From Fagopyrum homotropicum (lineage: Eukaryota > Streptophyta > Magnoliopsida > Caryophyllales > Polygonaceae), in the NCBI GenBank assembly GCA_033239125.1, contig BSWB01000001.1, forward strand, positions 60,183,416 to 60,247,415: a DNA stretch of 64,000 nt. Direction: 5' to 3'. A program made the translations under genes and the position numbers. The notes beneath the pieces were generated by a model. The model searched no databases, was not told where the DNA came from, and saw only the letters and a list, made by a program, of their open reading frames with translations. Shown here in pieces: positions 1 to 11,354 of the stretch (its first letter is position 1; each line of letters starts with the position of its first letter).

Positions 1-844
1 CTCAAAGGTCTCTACCTGATCTACAGGGGGGCTCAAGATGAGATAAATAGTCCAAGATCGTAACCTGATCTATAGGGGGTCTTAGGACAAGATGGCTGAG
101 GTCGCTACCTGATCTACAGGGGGCCTAGGACGCTATCGGGTTGGTCAACCGAAAGAAAAAGAAAAGAAAGAAACAAAGAAAAGAAATACGAAAGCACATG
201 AGAAAATATATCGTACGATTAGTTGGGGCTAGTTAGTTAATTATCACCTATGCATCGATGCAATCGAGTCTAGCATGCTATATGTTATATGTGATGGTAT
301 GATATGAGATGTTTATATGGGATGATATGTTTATATGTGGTATGATAACATGCTTGAATGCGTATATGTTATGTGTTATGGATGATAGTGTATGTAATGT
401 GAATGTGGACATGTATGTGTGCTTTGGAATGTGAGAAAGGGTATAGAGTGTCCTTTGGGGATGAGATATAAGATACTTATATATATTGGGAGAGTGTGAT
501 TTGTATACCCAAAATGAGCGTGATGATCATTGTTCTTATATCCACATTTTTTTTCCAACTACTCAGACTCAGCCTGGTCAAGGCAAGGACATTGAACCCA
601 ACACCTGGATTTGAGATCATATCAGGTGGGCTGTTATGGGATGTTGCCACCTAGGATGATTTGTGTGGTTTTAAACAATCGTGTTTTGTTAAACAAAGTT
701 TTATGACGTATGTTAGTATGTATATATGATGTGAATATGGTTTCAAGATAAAGTTTTAAAATTTTACGTTTTCCGCTTTTCCACTTATTACTTTAAACGA
801 GATTAATTAACTAGTAATCAACTAGAAATGAAATATGTGTCACA
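1..844 (+). repeat. 5' LTR (3' part only) of the Tekay-like element
   Basis: The LTR runs in from the left edge and ends at GTGTCACA (844), seven bases before the primer site. It contains three spaced copies of a near-palindromic phrase, ACCTGATCTACAGG, starting at about 14, 63 (one mismatch) and 107. The small open frames here are not believable genes. Confidence 0.7.
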
Positions 845-851
845 TCTTGGT

Positions 852-862
852 TGGTATCAGAG
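852..862 (+). promoter_or_regulatory. Primer binding site, initiator tRNA-Met type
   Basis: TGGTATCAGAG matches the usual plant LTR-element primer site complementary to the 3' end of initiator tRNA-Met. It fixes the right edge of the 5' LTR and shows that the element is on the + strand. Confidence 0.8.
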
Positions 863-936
863 AAGGGATATGATTCCTTGGCTTGGGTTGTGGGAAGTTT
901 TCTGATAAAGATTTTGAAAGTTTCTTTTTCTTGTAG

Positions 937-1395
937 ATGGCGGAGCACAACAACGAAGGGTCGACTGAGTCTTACATGCTCATGGTATATATAATCAAGA
1001 GCACCCTAAGGTGACAGTTTATCCGGTACGACTACCACCATTGGATATGGCTGGTAAACCTAAGTTATTACAATATTTGAGAGAGGTTATACTACCACAG
1101 ACACGACGAGTGCTTCAAGCGTGTATTATTTCAGTAGAGATGGACAAGAATTTCGAGAAGATTTGTTGCCAGATGGCGAAGCCGTTTTAGGGGACTACTG
1201 ATCCATTAGTAGCGGATGAGTGGTTGAGGAACACTGAGTCCTTTCTAGATAGAGTGGTCTACCTACCCTACTGAGAGACGGATACAATATGATATATCCT
1301 TGATTGAGGAAGCATTTAGATATTAGTGGGACACGGTCCCTAATGGCCGTAGTATACCACCAGTGTTGACATGGGATGATTTCTTGAGAGAGTTT
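937..1395 (+). pseudogene. gag remnant, Tekay-like element
   Basis: The reading starts at MAEHNNEGS after the leader and breaks quickly by stops and shifts. The recognisable end is WDDFLREFD, which resembles the plant Ty3 gag segment WxxFLxxFxxKYFP. It then runs without a break into protease-like sequence (next entry). The rest of gag with its zinc knuckle and the front of protease with its catalytic D[ST]G are therefore missing. The gag identity is inferred from position and this short motif. Confidence 0.55.
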
Positions 1396-2505
1396 GATGT
1401 GATGTTAGTAATGGATTGGTTATCCACCCATAGATCCTTGATAGACTATTATGCGAAGGAAGTAATCAAGGAGATAAATGGGTCGAGGGAAGTGATTTTC
1501 ACCGGTGAGAGGAATGTTATTCCTACTTGCCTCATATCTGCAGTAACAACTTTTAGATTACTTTGGAAAGGGTGTCAGGCTTATCGGACTAGTGTGTCAG
1601 ATTCTGCTATTGTTAGCCCCGGAGTATTTGAGGTGGATGTTCTCAGAGAATTTCCTGACGTTTTCCTTGATGATTTACTTGGTTTACCTCCGAGTAGAGA
1701 GGTAGACTTCGAGATTGAGACATTACCAGGTGCAACACCGATATCAATTGCTCCTTATAGGATGGATCCACTAGAGCTAAAGGAGTTAAAGAAACAACTA
1801 GAAGAGTTGCTCGAGAAGGGTTTTCTACACCCGAGTATTTGTCCTCGGGGTGCACCAATGCTTTTTGTGAAGAAGAAGGGCGGTAGTTTACGATTGTGCA
1901 TAGACTACCGTCAACTGAACAAAATCACAATCAAGAACAAGTATCCCTTACCGAGGATAGAAGACTAGCTTGATCAATTAAGGGGTGCTATAGTGTTTTC
2001 AAAGATTGACCTTCGATCGGGATACTGGCAGTTGAGCATAGCAAAGAATTCAATACCGAAGATAGCTTTTCGTACTCGGTATGGACACTATGAGTTTACA
2101 GTTATGCCTTTTGGGTTGATGAATATACCTGCAACATTCATGGCATTGATGAACTCGATCTTCCAACCTTATCTAGATCAGTTCGTCGTGGTCTTCGTTG
2201 ATGATATCTTGATATATTCCTGAGATGCAGATACTCATAGAGAACCTCTGAGACGTATCTTAGGGATTCTGAGGGAGAGATGTACGCGAAGTTCAGCAAG
2301 TGCGAGTTTTGGACGGATCAGATTGTCTTTCTTGGGCATGTGATATCACGAGATGGTATACAACCTGATCCATCCAAGATCAAGGCTATTACAAAATGGG
2401 AAATTCCGAAAAGCATTACGGAGATTCGCAGCTTCTTAGGACTTGCGGGTTATTACAGGAGGTTTGTTAAGAACTTCTCGATTACCACGCCCATTAACTA
2501 GCTTG
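1363..2505 (+). pseudogene. Protease end and reverse transcriptase, Tekay-like element
   Basis: The protease tail is visible as MDWLSTHRSLIDY followed by the linker GERNVIPTCLISA. RT follows: FPDVF, the conserved LRLCIDYRQLNKITIKNKYP, FSKIDLRSGYWQL (motif A, catalytic Asp kept), FGLMNIPATF and the catalytic VVFVDDILIYS. In-frame stops lie at 1966-1968 (TAG) and 2221-2223 (TGA). A small deletion near 2275 shifts the frame so that YAKFSKCEFW is read from 2280, and SFLGLAGYYRRFVKNFS ends the thumb. Another frame change follows near 2500. RT copies the element RNA into cDNA; this copy cannot make the enzyme. Confidence 0.85.
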
Positions 2506-3060
2506 CTAAAGAAGAATCAACAGTTTGTATGGGACAACCGTTGTCAAGAGAGCTTTTAAGAACTTAAGGAAAGATTGACTATGTTCCCTATTCTGGTTGT
2601 ACCCTCAAATAAGGGTAACTTTGTGCTTTACACCAATGCATCTAGGAGTGGCTTAGGAGGAGTTCTAATGCAAGAAGAGAAGGTAATAGTATACACATCT
2701 AGACAGTTGAGACCTCATGAGCAGAACTATCCTACACATGACCTAGAGCTGTTTGCTATACTTCATGCTCTTAAGACCTAGAGGCACTATCTTTATGGTG
2801 ATACATTTCCGGTGTTTACAGACCATAAAAGCCTGAAGTATATTCCAACTAAGAGGGATCTGAATCTCAGGCAGAGGAGATGGATGGAGTTACTCAAGGA
2901 TTATGATTGCACTATAGAGTACCATCCAGGAAAGGTGAATGTGGTAGCCGACGCTCTTAGTAGAAAGAGCAGTGACCAAAGCGGTAAGGTCAACTACAAA
3001 GTTGTGCATCTATTAGCTCTCAGAGTTATGAGAGTAGAGATGGATGTCAGAGGATCTTAG
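2506..3060 (+). pseudogene. RNase H domain, Tekay-like element
   Basis: The domain reads FVLYTNASRSGLGGVL, VIVYTSRQLRPHEQNYPTHDLEL, TDHKSLKYI and ADALSRK, the usual plant Ty3 RNase H order. The first catalytic Asp, normally in YTDAS, is Asn here (YTNAS, AAT codon). A TAG at about 2779-2781 stands where the family has the Trp of LKTWRHYL. Another stop ends the reading at 3060. The domain would remove the RNA strand during cDNA synthesis; it is inactive here. Confidence 0.8.
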
Positions 3061-4527
3061 TTGATAGCGAACATTCAAGTAAGACCGTTGATTCTTGATG
3101 ATATTTCAACTAGACAAGATGAGGATGTTACACTGAAGAAGTTGAAAGCTAAAGTAGGAGATGCTACCACTACACACTTCCAATTGTCTGATAAGGGAGT
3201 GTTACACTGAGGTACACGGATATGCATGCCAAACATTGAGGAGTTAAATAAGAAGCTACTTGAAGAGGCACATTCCTCGAGGTATTCCATGCATCCTGGG
3301 AGTACAAAGATGTTTAATGACTTGAGGAAGATCTATTGGTGGCCTAGGATGAGATGAGAGGTAGCTGATTTTGTGGCTCGATGTCTAGTGTGTCAGCAAG
3401 TGAAGGCTGTACACCAAGCACCAGCAGGAAAGTTACAATCTTTATCAGTTTTTGAGTGGAAGTGGGAGCGGATTACAATGGATTTTGTTGTTGGACTTCT
3501 TAGGACTTTCAGAAAGAATGACACGGTATAAGTGATTGTAGACAGATTGACGAAATCTGCTCACTTTCTACCGATGAGACAAGATAACTCCTTGGATGAG
3601 CTGGAAGATTTGTATGTGAGAGAGATTGTTCGACTGCACGGAGTCCCCGTATCGATTGTATCTGATAGAGATCCGAGGTTTACATCGCATTTTTGGGGAA
3701 GTCTGCAAAATGCCTTAGGTACAAGATTGCATTTCAGTACGGCATTTCATCCTCACACAAACAGACAGTCAGAGAGAACGATTGAGACCTTGGAGGAGAT
3801 GTTGAGATCTTGTGTTTTGGAGCTTAAAAGTAACTAGGATTCTAACCTTCCATTACTCAAATTTGCGTATAATAATAGTTTCCATTCGAGTATTGGTATG
3901 GCCCCTTACGAGGCCTTGTATGGAAGGAAGTGTCGCACACCTGTATGTTGGGATTTTGAGGGCATGTGAAAAATAGAGGGTCCTGAACATGTACATCAAA
4001 CAATAGAGAAAGTACAAGTAGTAAAGCAGTGCTTGAAGGCAGCACAAGATCGTCAGAAGAGCTAATTTGATCGCCATAGACGAGAGATGACATATGAGAT
4101 AGGCGATAGAGTGTTTTTGAAGGTATCTCCTTTGAGGGGAGTTATGAGATTTGGTAGGCATTGGAAGTTAACACCGAGATACAATTGGTCCATATGAGAT
4201 CTTAGAGAAGATCGGACCACTTGCGTATAGGTTGGCGTTACCCCCTGAGTTTTCAATATTGCATGACGTCTTCCATGTATCGGTGCTACGGAGGTATAGG
4301 TCAGATCCGAGTCATATCCGAGTCATATCATTCCCGAACCTGAGATAGAAGTATTTGAGAACTTGTCCTACCTAGAAGAACCAGTTGAGGTTTTAGGCAG
4401 GCAAGTTCAAAGATTGAGAAACAAGGAGATTCTGATGGTGAAGATCAGATGGGGACATCATTCAGTTCGAGAGGCTACATGGGAGACTGAGCGAGATATG
4501 AGAGCTGGATACCCCTATGTTTTTTAG
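3061..4527 (+). pseudogene. Integrase and chromodomain, Tekay-like element
   Basis: The zinc-binding part ends with YWWPRMR and CLVCQQVK. The catalytic core shows MDFVVGL, VDRLTKSAHFLP, SDRDPRFTSHFW and HPHTNRQSERTIETLEEMLR, i.e. the D,D,E pattern. The C-terminal part has YEIGDRVFLKVSPLRG. A chromodomain closes the protein at 4380-4524 (EEPVEVL, LRNKEI, VKIRWG, EATWE), stop at 4525-4527. Stops interrupt at about 3208, 3355, 3528, 3835, 3967 and 4062. Chromodomains of this class guide insertion towards modified histones, as known for the family. Confidence 0.82.
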
Positions 4528-4639
4528 TAATACCTTGAAATTTTGTGATCCGGTCGCACATCCTTTTGATATATCTATGAGTTTAATTCTACCTCCTTTC
4601 TTAAATTTTGGGACGAAATTTCTTAAAGTGGGAGATATT

Positions 4640-6042
4640 TGTAACGGTAAAATATCGGAGATGGCCTAATCGGAAATTTTAAGGAATTAAGCATGTTTTA
4701 ACAAGAGATACCTCTTGAGGTAACCTGCTCCTAGATGAAATTACACCCTGGTGTTATTTGGAGCATTTGAAAGCTTCAATTAATAAAAATGCACTTGAGA
4801 GAAATTATCATGACATCGGACATGTCGTAGATATGAAAAACATGGAAATGCAAAACGGCCAAAAGAGTCGCTATTTTGTTTCTTAGCGGCTAAGAAAGAC
4901 GGCTTAGGAATATGCGTTTTTCGAGCCAATTGCGGAATAATTATCCATACAATATTCCAGATTTATTATTCCAGTTTCGAGAAGTTTGGAGAAGGGGGCT
5001 TAAACCGCTTTCGGATCGGTGAAAGGATAATTATCGACTCCGCTAACGGATAATTATCGTCTTTGCGATAAATAGCGGAAATATCATTTATTAATTCATT
5101 TCCTTTCACGTTTCCTCATAAAAGCTCTGATTTCTCTCAACTTTCAAATTCAGATCTACTCTTTGTTTCTAATCCGATTTCAAATCCGTTTGAGTTTTTG
5201 GATTCCTCTCTTCATTCTCTTCATTTTGGTATCGAGTTTCTACATTTCCGAGCAAGGGAAGGCCTGGTGTAGACGTCCTCGGAACTTGACGGGACTCGAG
5301 CATATGTGAGGGAGGTTACGTCGCTCAGATTCCGGTGAATTTGATGGTGTCCGAGCGTAGCCTGCGTCGTTGTGATTCCGAATCTTCTTTCGGTTCGTCA
5401 ATCGGTTAATAACGAATAAGTTATGAATTTATTCGTTTTCCGTATTGCGATTTGGCCTAAATTGACCTTAGGCTTGCCAAAATGGATAATTGAAAATTCC
5501 ATTATGCTCGTTACTTTATTCTGGTGATTATGGGTTGTTTGTTTAATGAGATCTGATTATAGGTAGGTTCAGAAATTACATGTGGGCAAAACATTATTCT
5601 GGCGAAATTTAATTAATTAAATTGGGATTATAGAGGAGGATATAAGTTAAATAAATTCAAAGGAATTAATTTAAATGATGTTTGAATCAAGAAGTTTAAT
5701 ACGAGGAATATGATATTCTCCACTGGTGTTGTTGAAGGTTTTGGTCTAACTATAACTTCATTGCTTTGTAAGTGTATCCATATACGAGAAAGAAGGATAG
5801 TCCGAGTGGAAAACGGACTCAATAGTTGGTTTGCGAGGTTTTACTATTCTTACTTGTGAGGTAAGTGTATATGAATTACACTTGCTTAATATGTATAATA
5901 TGTATTTATTATGCCATGATTTTATGCTTGCTTATATATATATGAGAGAAATGATGATGATGACATGATATGATTTATGAATGCATGTAGGAGGTACATG
6001 AGATGATAGTGGAAAGAATATGATAAAAGAATATGATGAAAG
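4640..6042 (+). repeat. 3' LTR of the Tekay-like element, first 1.4 kb, interrupted at 6042
   Basis: The purine-rich tract AAAGTGGGAGATATT directly precedes TGTAACGG, the expected LTR start. The LTR body has no gene; small open frames on either strand are chance. It is cut at 6042 by the next element. GAAAG (6038-6042) would be one copy of that element's 5-bp target duplication; its partner is not in the window because the inserted element lost its other end. Confidence 0.75.
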
Positions 6043-7648
6043 TGTTCGCCCCTAAACGTGCGTGCAAATAAGTTTTAATTATAAAACTGAAACAAAAGCA
6101 AGCGAACCCGCAGTGTACGGATCGGTGTAGTTAAGCAAGTATTCCAGAGTATCGAACTCAGGGATTTGGTGAGTCAAATTCAGTTTCGAATAATCGAGCA
6201 AGTAAAAGTATAAAAGCTTTGCAAATATTGGGGAAAACAGCAACCCTAAAGATCCAGGTGTCTAATTGTGGCAATCGATTGAAGATATACTATAGATATA
6301 AGGACATAGTTGAGGTTGCAAAGGTATAACTAATGTAAAGTTATGTACGGTGAAGTTCCAAAACCTTATATGTCTAACCCAAAGACACTCTCAATAAAGG
6401 TTGTTGAGGCTGCAGTATAGAAAGGATCTAAAGGTAAGAATTAATCTCAAATACCCATGCCCAAACCCAAGAAATCAAAGATAAACTAAAACGGTTAAGG
6501 TTGTGACACTCGAAACCGAAATAGAGGATGTTGAGTCTCACTACTACCTAGAAAAGGCAAGCCAAGGCTAGGTTAAAGCTAATCATTAACTTTGGATTAA
6601 AGCAAAATCAAAGGTCATAAAACAGAGAAAATCACGGCTGGATCTTGATATTCCACAGCCGTGGAACTCAAGAACAGACCGTGGTTTAGGGTGTCGACGA
6701 TGTTTCTCACACTCTCAGGGTCCAATCAAGTTACGATCGATCTATCATCATCTAAGCCACAACTATCAACCCTTCACCTTAGAATTGCTAAAGGGTTTTA
6801 GCCAATAACCATCATCATGATATCAAAAATCAATTTAAGAAGAAAGAAAGATGAAAACCCTCAAAAACTCAATAACAAATCAAAGTCAACCTCGAATCCG
6901 TATACCAAAAGTAGTATGTGTATGAATTCATAAAATGGAATAAGAATCCTCACAACGATCTTAGGGAACAATGAAGAACGGAGTGTCAATCCCTCTCCAA
7001 AAGTGAAAACCCTAAGAAAATCTCTAAAATCACGTCTTTCACAACTCTCCAATCTTCCGAAATCTCCAATCCTTCAAGGTCAAAAATGAACCCTAAGCAG
7101 CCGTCTCCGAAGCTCTAAGCGAAGATCCTCGAAACTCCCTTCTCAAGCCTTCTTATAGGGCGAAATAGGCGTTACGAGAAAGCCCAATGACGTTGCTGAC
7201 GTGGAAAATATGACACGTCACAAAATCATGGAAATCACGGTCATGAACAAATTTTCACGGCCGTGATTTACACCATGTAACTTTCTGTTGTGCTTCAAAC
7301 TCACTTCCACGATCCAATTGCCAAGTCCACGGCCGTAATTTAGGGCGTGGTTCTCCAAGTTCTTGTGAAAGCCTTTATTTCATGATGTTCTTCACTCATG
7401 CTCCTTCCTTGGCCTCTCCAAAGCATCTCCTTGCCATCAAGCATGATCAAATACTCCTTTCCTTCCATATTTTGCTCCAATCCAAGCCTTTATTCACTAA
7501 AAAACAAAACAAAGCTAGTGCAGATCTCTATATCGACAAAGTGGGTGAATGAGCTCACAAATGCCTCAAACTCATATCTATGTACACATAAAAGACGGAA
7601 AAACAACTAAAACAAGTGACTAAAATATAGTCATATTTCATGCTAACA
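6043..7648 (-). repeat. 3' LTR of the Athila-type element (about 1.6 kb)
   Basis: On the - strand it starts TGTTAGCA (7648) and ends GGCGAACA (6043), giving TG...CA ends. A TATA-like CCCTATAAGAAGG on the - strand lies near 7150-7162, fitting a U3 promoter. It carries the element's phrase at 6651-6666 (imperfect), 7255-7266 (perfect palindrome TCACGGCCGTGA) and 7327-7338. No coding capacity. Confidence 0.8.
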
Positions 7649-7690
7649 AAATACCCCATACTTGTCACTTGCTTGTCCCCAAGCAAGGTT
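7649..7690 (-). promoter_or_regulatory. Polypurine tract next to the 3' LTR
   Basis: On the - strand the sequence reads TTGGGGACAAGCAAG, then AAGTATGGGGTATTT, directly before the LTR start. The TTGGGGACAA...AAGTxTGGGG pairing is the usual plus-strand primer context in Athila/Tat elements. Confidence 0.65.
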
Positions 7691-9002
7691 TTCAAAAGCT
7701 TAAAACATATGGTAGAATGAAATATGAATGCAAAACAAAACAAAACAATCTTTTTGGTAATGTGCTTCTAATCAATAGATCATCCTCAAACCTTGCTTCA
7801 TTTATCCTTGAAAACGTTCATACACATAAACCAAAATATGCAAAGCAAAGGAACTTCATAAATTGTCTAAACTTCAAGAAAAACATCATAACCTTCAAGC
7901 ATTGTCAAAATCAAGCATGTGAAACTTCAATTTAGATCACCAAGTCAAATAACGTTCCTATGATCTCAAGGACTTTCAAGTAAGGCCAAGAATACGGAAA
8001 AGGTGGGAAACTTATAAAGGAATGTGGTGTATGAATCTGGGAAGAAGGAACAACACAAACTCTTTTTATTTTCACCATTTGAACTAGCCACCAACTTAGA
8101 GCTTTGCTCTAGACTTTTTGCACATAATTTTTCGACTTTACTTTTGGAGTTATGAACAGCGGTGCACAAAAACCGAAGCCTAGGAGATTGGCGTATCTCA
8201 ATTTCGAGATGCCTCAAACCCTTGATGCACATACCATAATCCGTTAGGAATATCGCTCAATCCGACTTTGGCAAGACACAAACACCCGACTATGTGAATG
8301 GTGCCGAGTTACTCATCATCATGATTGACATCCCCAAACCTATATTTTCCTACACTTTGAATTCAAATAATTGCTTTCATAGCCCTTCCACATCAAACAT
8401 GCCAAAATCAACTCTTCCTAAATCCCAGATAGGTAAAGGAGGCAAATATTTTCATTGAGGGGCTAAATGAGCAAAGAAAGAAGTAAGAAAATCGAGGTGC
8501 CTTAATCATTTCATAAAGAAGTATAAGAACTTATATTGTGATTTCAACCTTCATTTCTCAATATGATTTAGATAAAAACCTTCACATTATGAAATTTGCA
8601 AGAAAGGATAAATAACATACTCAATCTCGTCACAATTCATGATTCAATTCAACTCATACAATTGTCATCAAAAACTCATTCCACAAGTGGTTTTCATCAT
8701 AGAAATCATCTCTAATCTTAGAAGCACAAAATCTTTTCAAAATTTTCAAATTTTTAAGGGTTTTTTAAAGCCTTTTTCATGCAATGCAATAATGAAACGT
8801 TTGACAATGAAAGGAAACATGCAAGTGTTCATAGTCATAAGCAAAGCAAAGTGAGTAGAGTTATTACAAAAGATAGTCACACCCCACCCCATACTTGAAA
8901 TACACATTGTCCTCAATGTTCAAAAGAAATAAAGAAAATAAAAGAAACAAAGGAAATTCACTAATGGTGGTGAAGCGGCTCTAACCGGCGGTCATCTCAA
9001 CA
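7691..9002. other. Non-coding 3' spacer of the Athila-type element, with a second purine tract
   Basis: No believable gene on either strand; open frames up to 88 codons are chance. At 8880-8930 a second copy of the purine-tract context is present (- strand TTGAGGACAATGT, then AAGTATGGGGTGGGG), about 1.2 kb before the one used by the LTR. It follows the env-like gene directly. Confidence 0.6.
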
Positions 9003-10626
9003 TCATCACTTGGAAAGCAGCGGTGGGAATGGATAGAAGTCTGAGCTGAAGTTCCGCCCAAACTGCTGGCAGTAGACATCCCTCAAGATACGGGCATTCT
9101 CCTGGCGCTCTACATCATGAGACTCCTGTCGGACCTCTAAGTCTCCTACTCTCCTCGAAAGATCATCCGCCCAATCTGGAAGCTGCGAATACCAAGGTGA
9201 CGACTGGCTATACCATGCAGGTGTGTCCTGAGGAGGGGTCGGTGCCATCGGTGGATGATCATACCATCAAGGAGGAGCTCCCATCCATGATGGCTACTCT
9301 CCATACCAAGCAGGTGGAGTCTCCATCCACGTCGGCCTCTCACTCACACTAGCCCTACGTGAAGAAGAGGAACTGGAAGGTCCAGAAGGTCGGGGAGATT
9401 ACCTAGGTGGCTCCGGAAAGTTGGCTGGCTGGTCCGGGAATGTACCAAAGTCATGCTCAGCACCTCCTACATCATGATCATCTCCTCCCCCATCTCCTCA
9501 TCATCATCCCCAGCTGGGACCTCATCCGGCACATATAGAGGGGCTACAAGTCTATTAGCATGCATGGATGCGAAGGTCTCCTTCCAATTTTGGCGGCCTA
9601 GCATGATGAGGTACTCGGGAAGCCATGGGATACCTCTACCACCTCTCTCCTCCCATGGCATGGCTGCGGTAGGTGGAGCTTGGTGGTGGGGAAAGATAAT
9701 ACCTCTAGTCATAAGCCCATTGAGACCCAAAGGTCTCGCTGCTATCCTAGTACAAGTGGAGTAGTCTATCCCCAATTGATTGGCGATGTGAGTCACCATA
9801 CCCCATAACCTATGTTCCCGGCCCTTTTGTTCTTCAATTTTCTAATGGTGTAGGCAAGGAGGGTGGCACAATCGGCGGATCTACCGGCAAACATACAATA
9901 GAGGAGGAATAGCTCATCGGTCTTGATCTTTTCAGGGGTCTCGGTCCTAGGGAAAAGATACTCCGAAAGGACTCTATGGGCTATCTTCAAGGCTAAATGG
10001 TAGATGAGCTTATCCTTGGTGTCGACCGGTTGCCAACGGTCCTCACTAGCATAAATCATGGCTATATCCTCCCAAAAATCCTTAGCGTACACTCCCCCGG
10101 GAAACCTACCATTGAAACTCTCATGGAACCCAAAGAAGGTTCCAAACTGAATGATGGAGAACTCATAGTTTTGCTCCATTAGCCTAAAGGAGACCGTTCG
10201 GTTCACATTTCTATGCTCAAAGGAAGTCACAAACTCCCTTGTTATCTCCTCATAGGCATCTTCTCTAATAGCGGAGAAGATGATCAATCCGGCTCTATCT
10301 AAGAGCCAAGTTAAGTCATTCACCACATTGAGCTCCTCAAGCTCTTCTAGGACATGGTATTTAGGTCCGATGATTGACCTCTTTTCAATCTTCTCCAAGG
10401 CTCCTAGGTAATCCTCATGAATTCTAGGGATTATAGGAGGTGGTGGTGATGGTGATTCACTAGGAGGGGGTTGGGAAGAGGAGGATGTATCACCCTTTTG
10501 CTTTTTGTTCCTACTGGATTTCCTTCTAAACATTTTTCTCAGCAACAGAGAAAACCACGGTCTGTTCTTGATTTTCCACGGACATGGAAACGTACGGAAC
10601 CCGTGGAATTGCTCTGTCTCTCTCAA
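9003..10626 (-). pseudogene. Athila env-like third gene, frameshifted
   Basis: From 10626 the protein starts with a basic stretch, then a Ser/Pro-rich linker, then a domain matching the plant transposon (Athila ORF) pattern: LEELEELNVVNDLTWLLDRAG, EITREFVTSFEH, VSFRLMEQNYEFSIIQFGTF and FHESFNGRF. The first 277 codons are open to 9793; a shift near 9800 moves the reading to GIDYSTCTRIAARPLGLNGL, open to 9467. After further stops, the C-terminus (9248-9006) has Trp-Tyr repeats (PAWYSQ, SPWYSQ) and a likely coiled coil (LSRRVGDLEVRQESHDVER). The first 25 residues are partly encoded by the element's palindromic phrase. The function of these proteins is unsettled; the env comparison rests on position after pol. 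Confidence 0.75.
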
Positions 10627-11354
10627 ATCTCAGCAAATCCACACCAAAATCAACAATCACTGTCCTAGACTAATTCTAATTCCAATTTCGTCCAGTTCTC
10701 CTAAAATCTTGCGAAAAAATTGAACCAAATTGACAAACAAGAGAAAAGGGAGTAAAACCTAGGTTTTGGATTTGAAAAATCCAAATTCCTTCTCCAATGT
10801 GGATTGTTCACTCAGTTTGTTGCTTGGATCTTGTAGATGATTGAAAATGCTCCACTTTAGGTTAAAGAATCGATCGAATCGGACTCCGGACGAAGAATTA
10901 CGGGATGAGGAAGGTTGGCGGCGATTTTTGGGCGTGGAAAGAGGTTTTGGTTGTGTTTTTGTGAAGGAAGGTGGTTTATATATTGGCCGTAAAATTTTTG
11001 AAAACCACGGTCATTCGAGGCATTCCACGGTTGTGGAAATGTACGGAAACCGTGGTTTTGATGATTTGTGTCGGATTTTGGGAAATTACGGCCACCTGTT
11101 ACTTCCACGACCGTGGTTTATGACGTGGAAGTCTCTGTTGTGTGCCAAAATCCAAATTTCGTCAATTCTTTCCAACTTTTCCTTCCTTCCATTGCCCATT
11201 CCTTGTTCCTACAGCCAAAAACATAACATACCGGGAGGTATCGAGGGAAAAACAAAACAAAAACAACTAACTAAACTAATCTAAGAAAGAAAAACAAAAA
11301 CGCAAATTTCCTCTACTGGGAGCTCCGGTGAATACTTCTTAAGTCGTTGGCCAT
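10627..11354. other. Spacer between integrase and env-like gene with phrase copies
   Basis: No gene supported. Phrase copies lie at 10552-10605 (extending into the env-like gene), 10998-11060 and 11089-11135, e.g. CCACGACCGTGG at 11107 on the + strand. Open frames of 83 and 147 codons here come from the phrase and its neighbours and have no family features. Confidence 0.6.

Larger units (their letters stand above)
1..6042 (+). mobile_element. Ty3/gypsy chromovirus (Tekay/Del-like), decayed, 3' LTR interrupted
   Basis: A full-order but broken Ty3 element. It has the end of the 5' LTR, a tRNA-Met type primer site, gag remnant, protease, reverse transcriptase, RNase H, integrase and a C-terminal chromodomain, then a purine tract and 3' LTR. 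The order RT-RNase H-integrase-chromodomain and the motifs FVDD, DALSRK and the chromodomain near 4380-4527 place it in the chromoviruses; resemblance to Tekay/Del is from memory of that family. The frame carries many stops and several frameshifts, so it is not autonomous. The Athila-like element starting at 6043 splits its 3' LTR, so the chromovirus is the older insertion. Confidence 0.85.

Noticed and set aside
9453..9764. 103-codon + strand frame
   Set aside because: Antisense shadow of the env-like gene.
10841..11284. 147-codon + strand frame
   Set aside because: Runs antisense through the Athila spacer and phrase copies; no family features.
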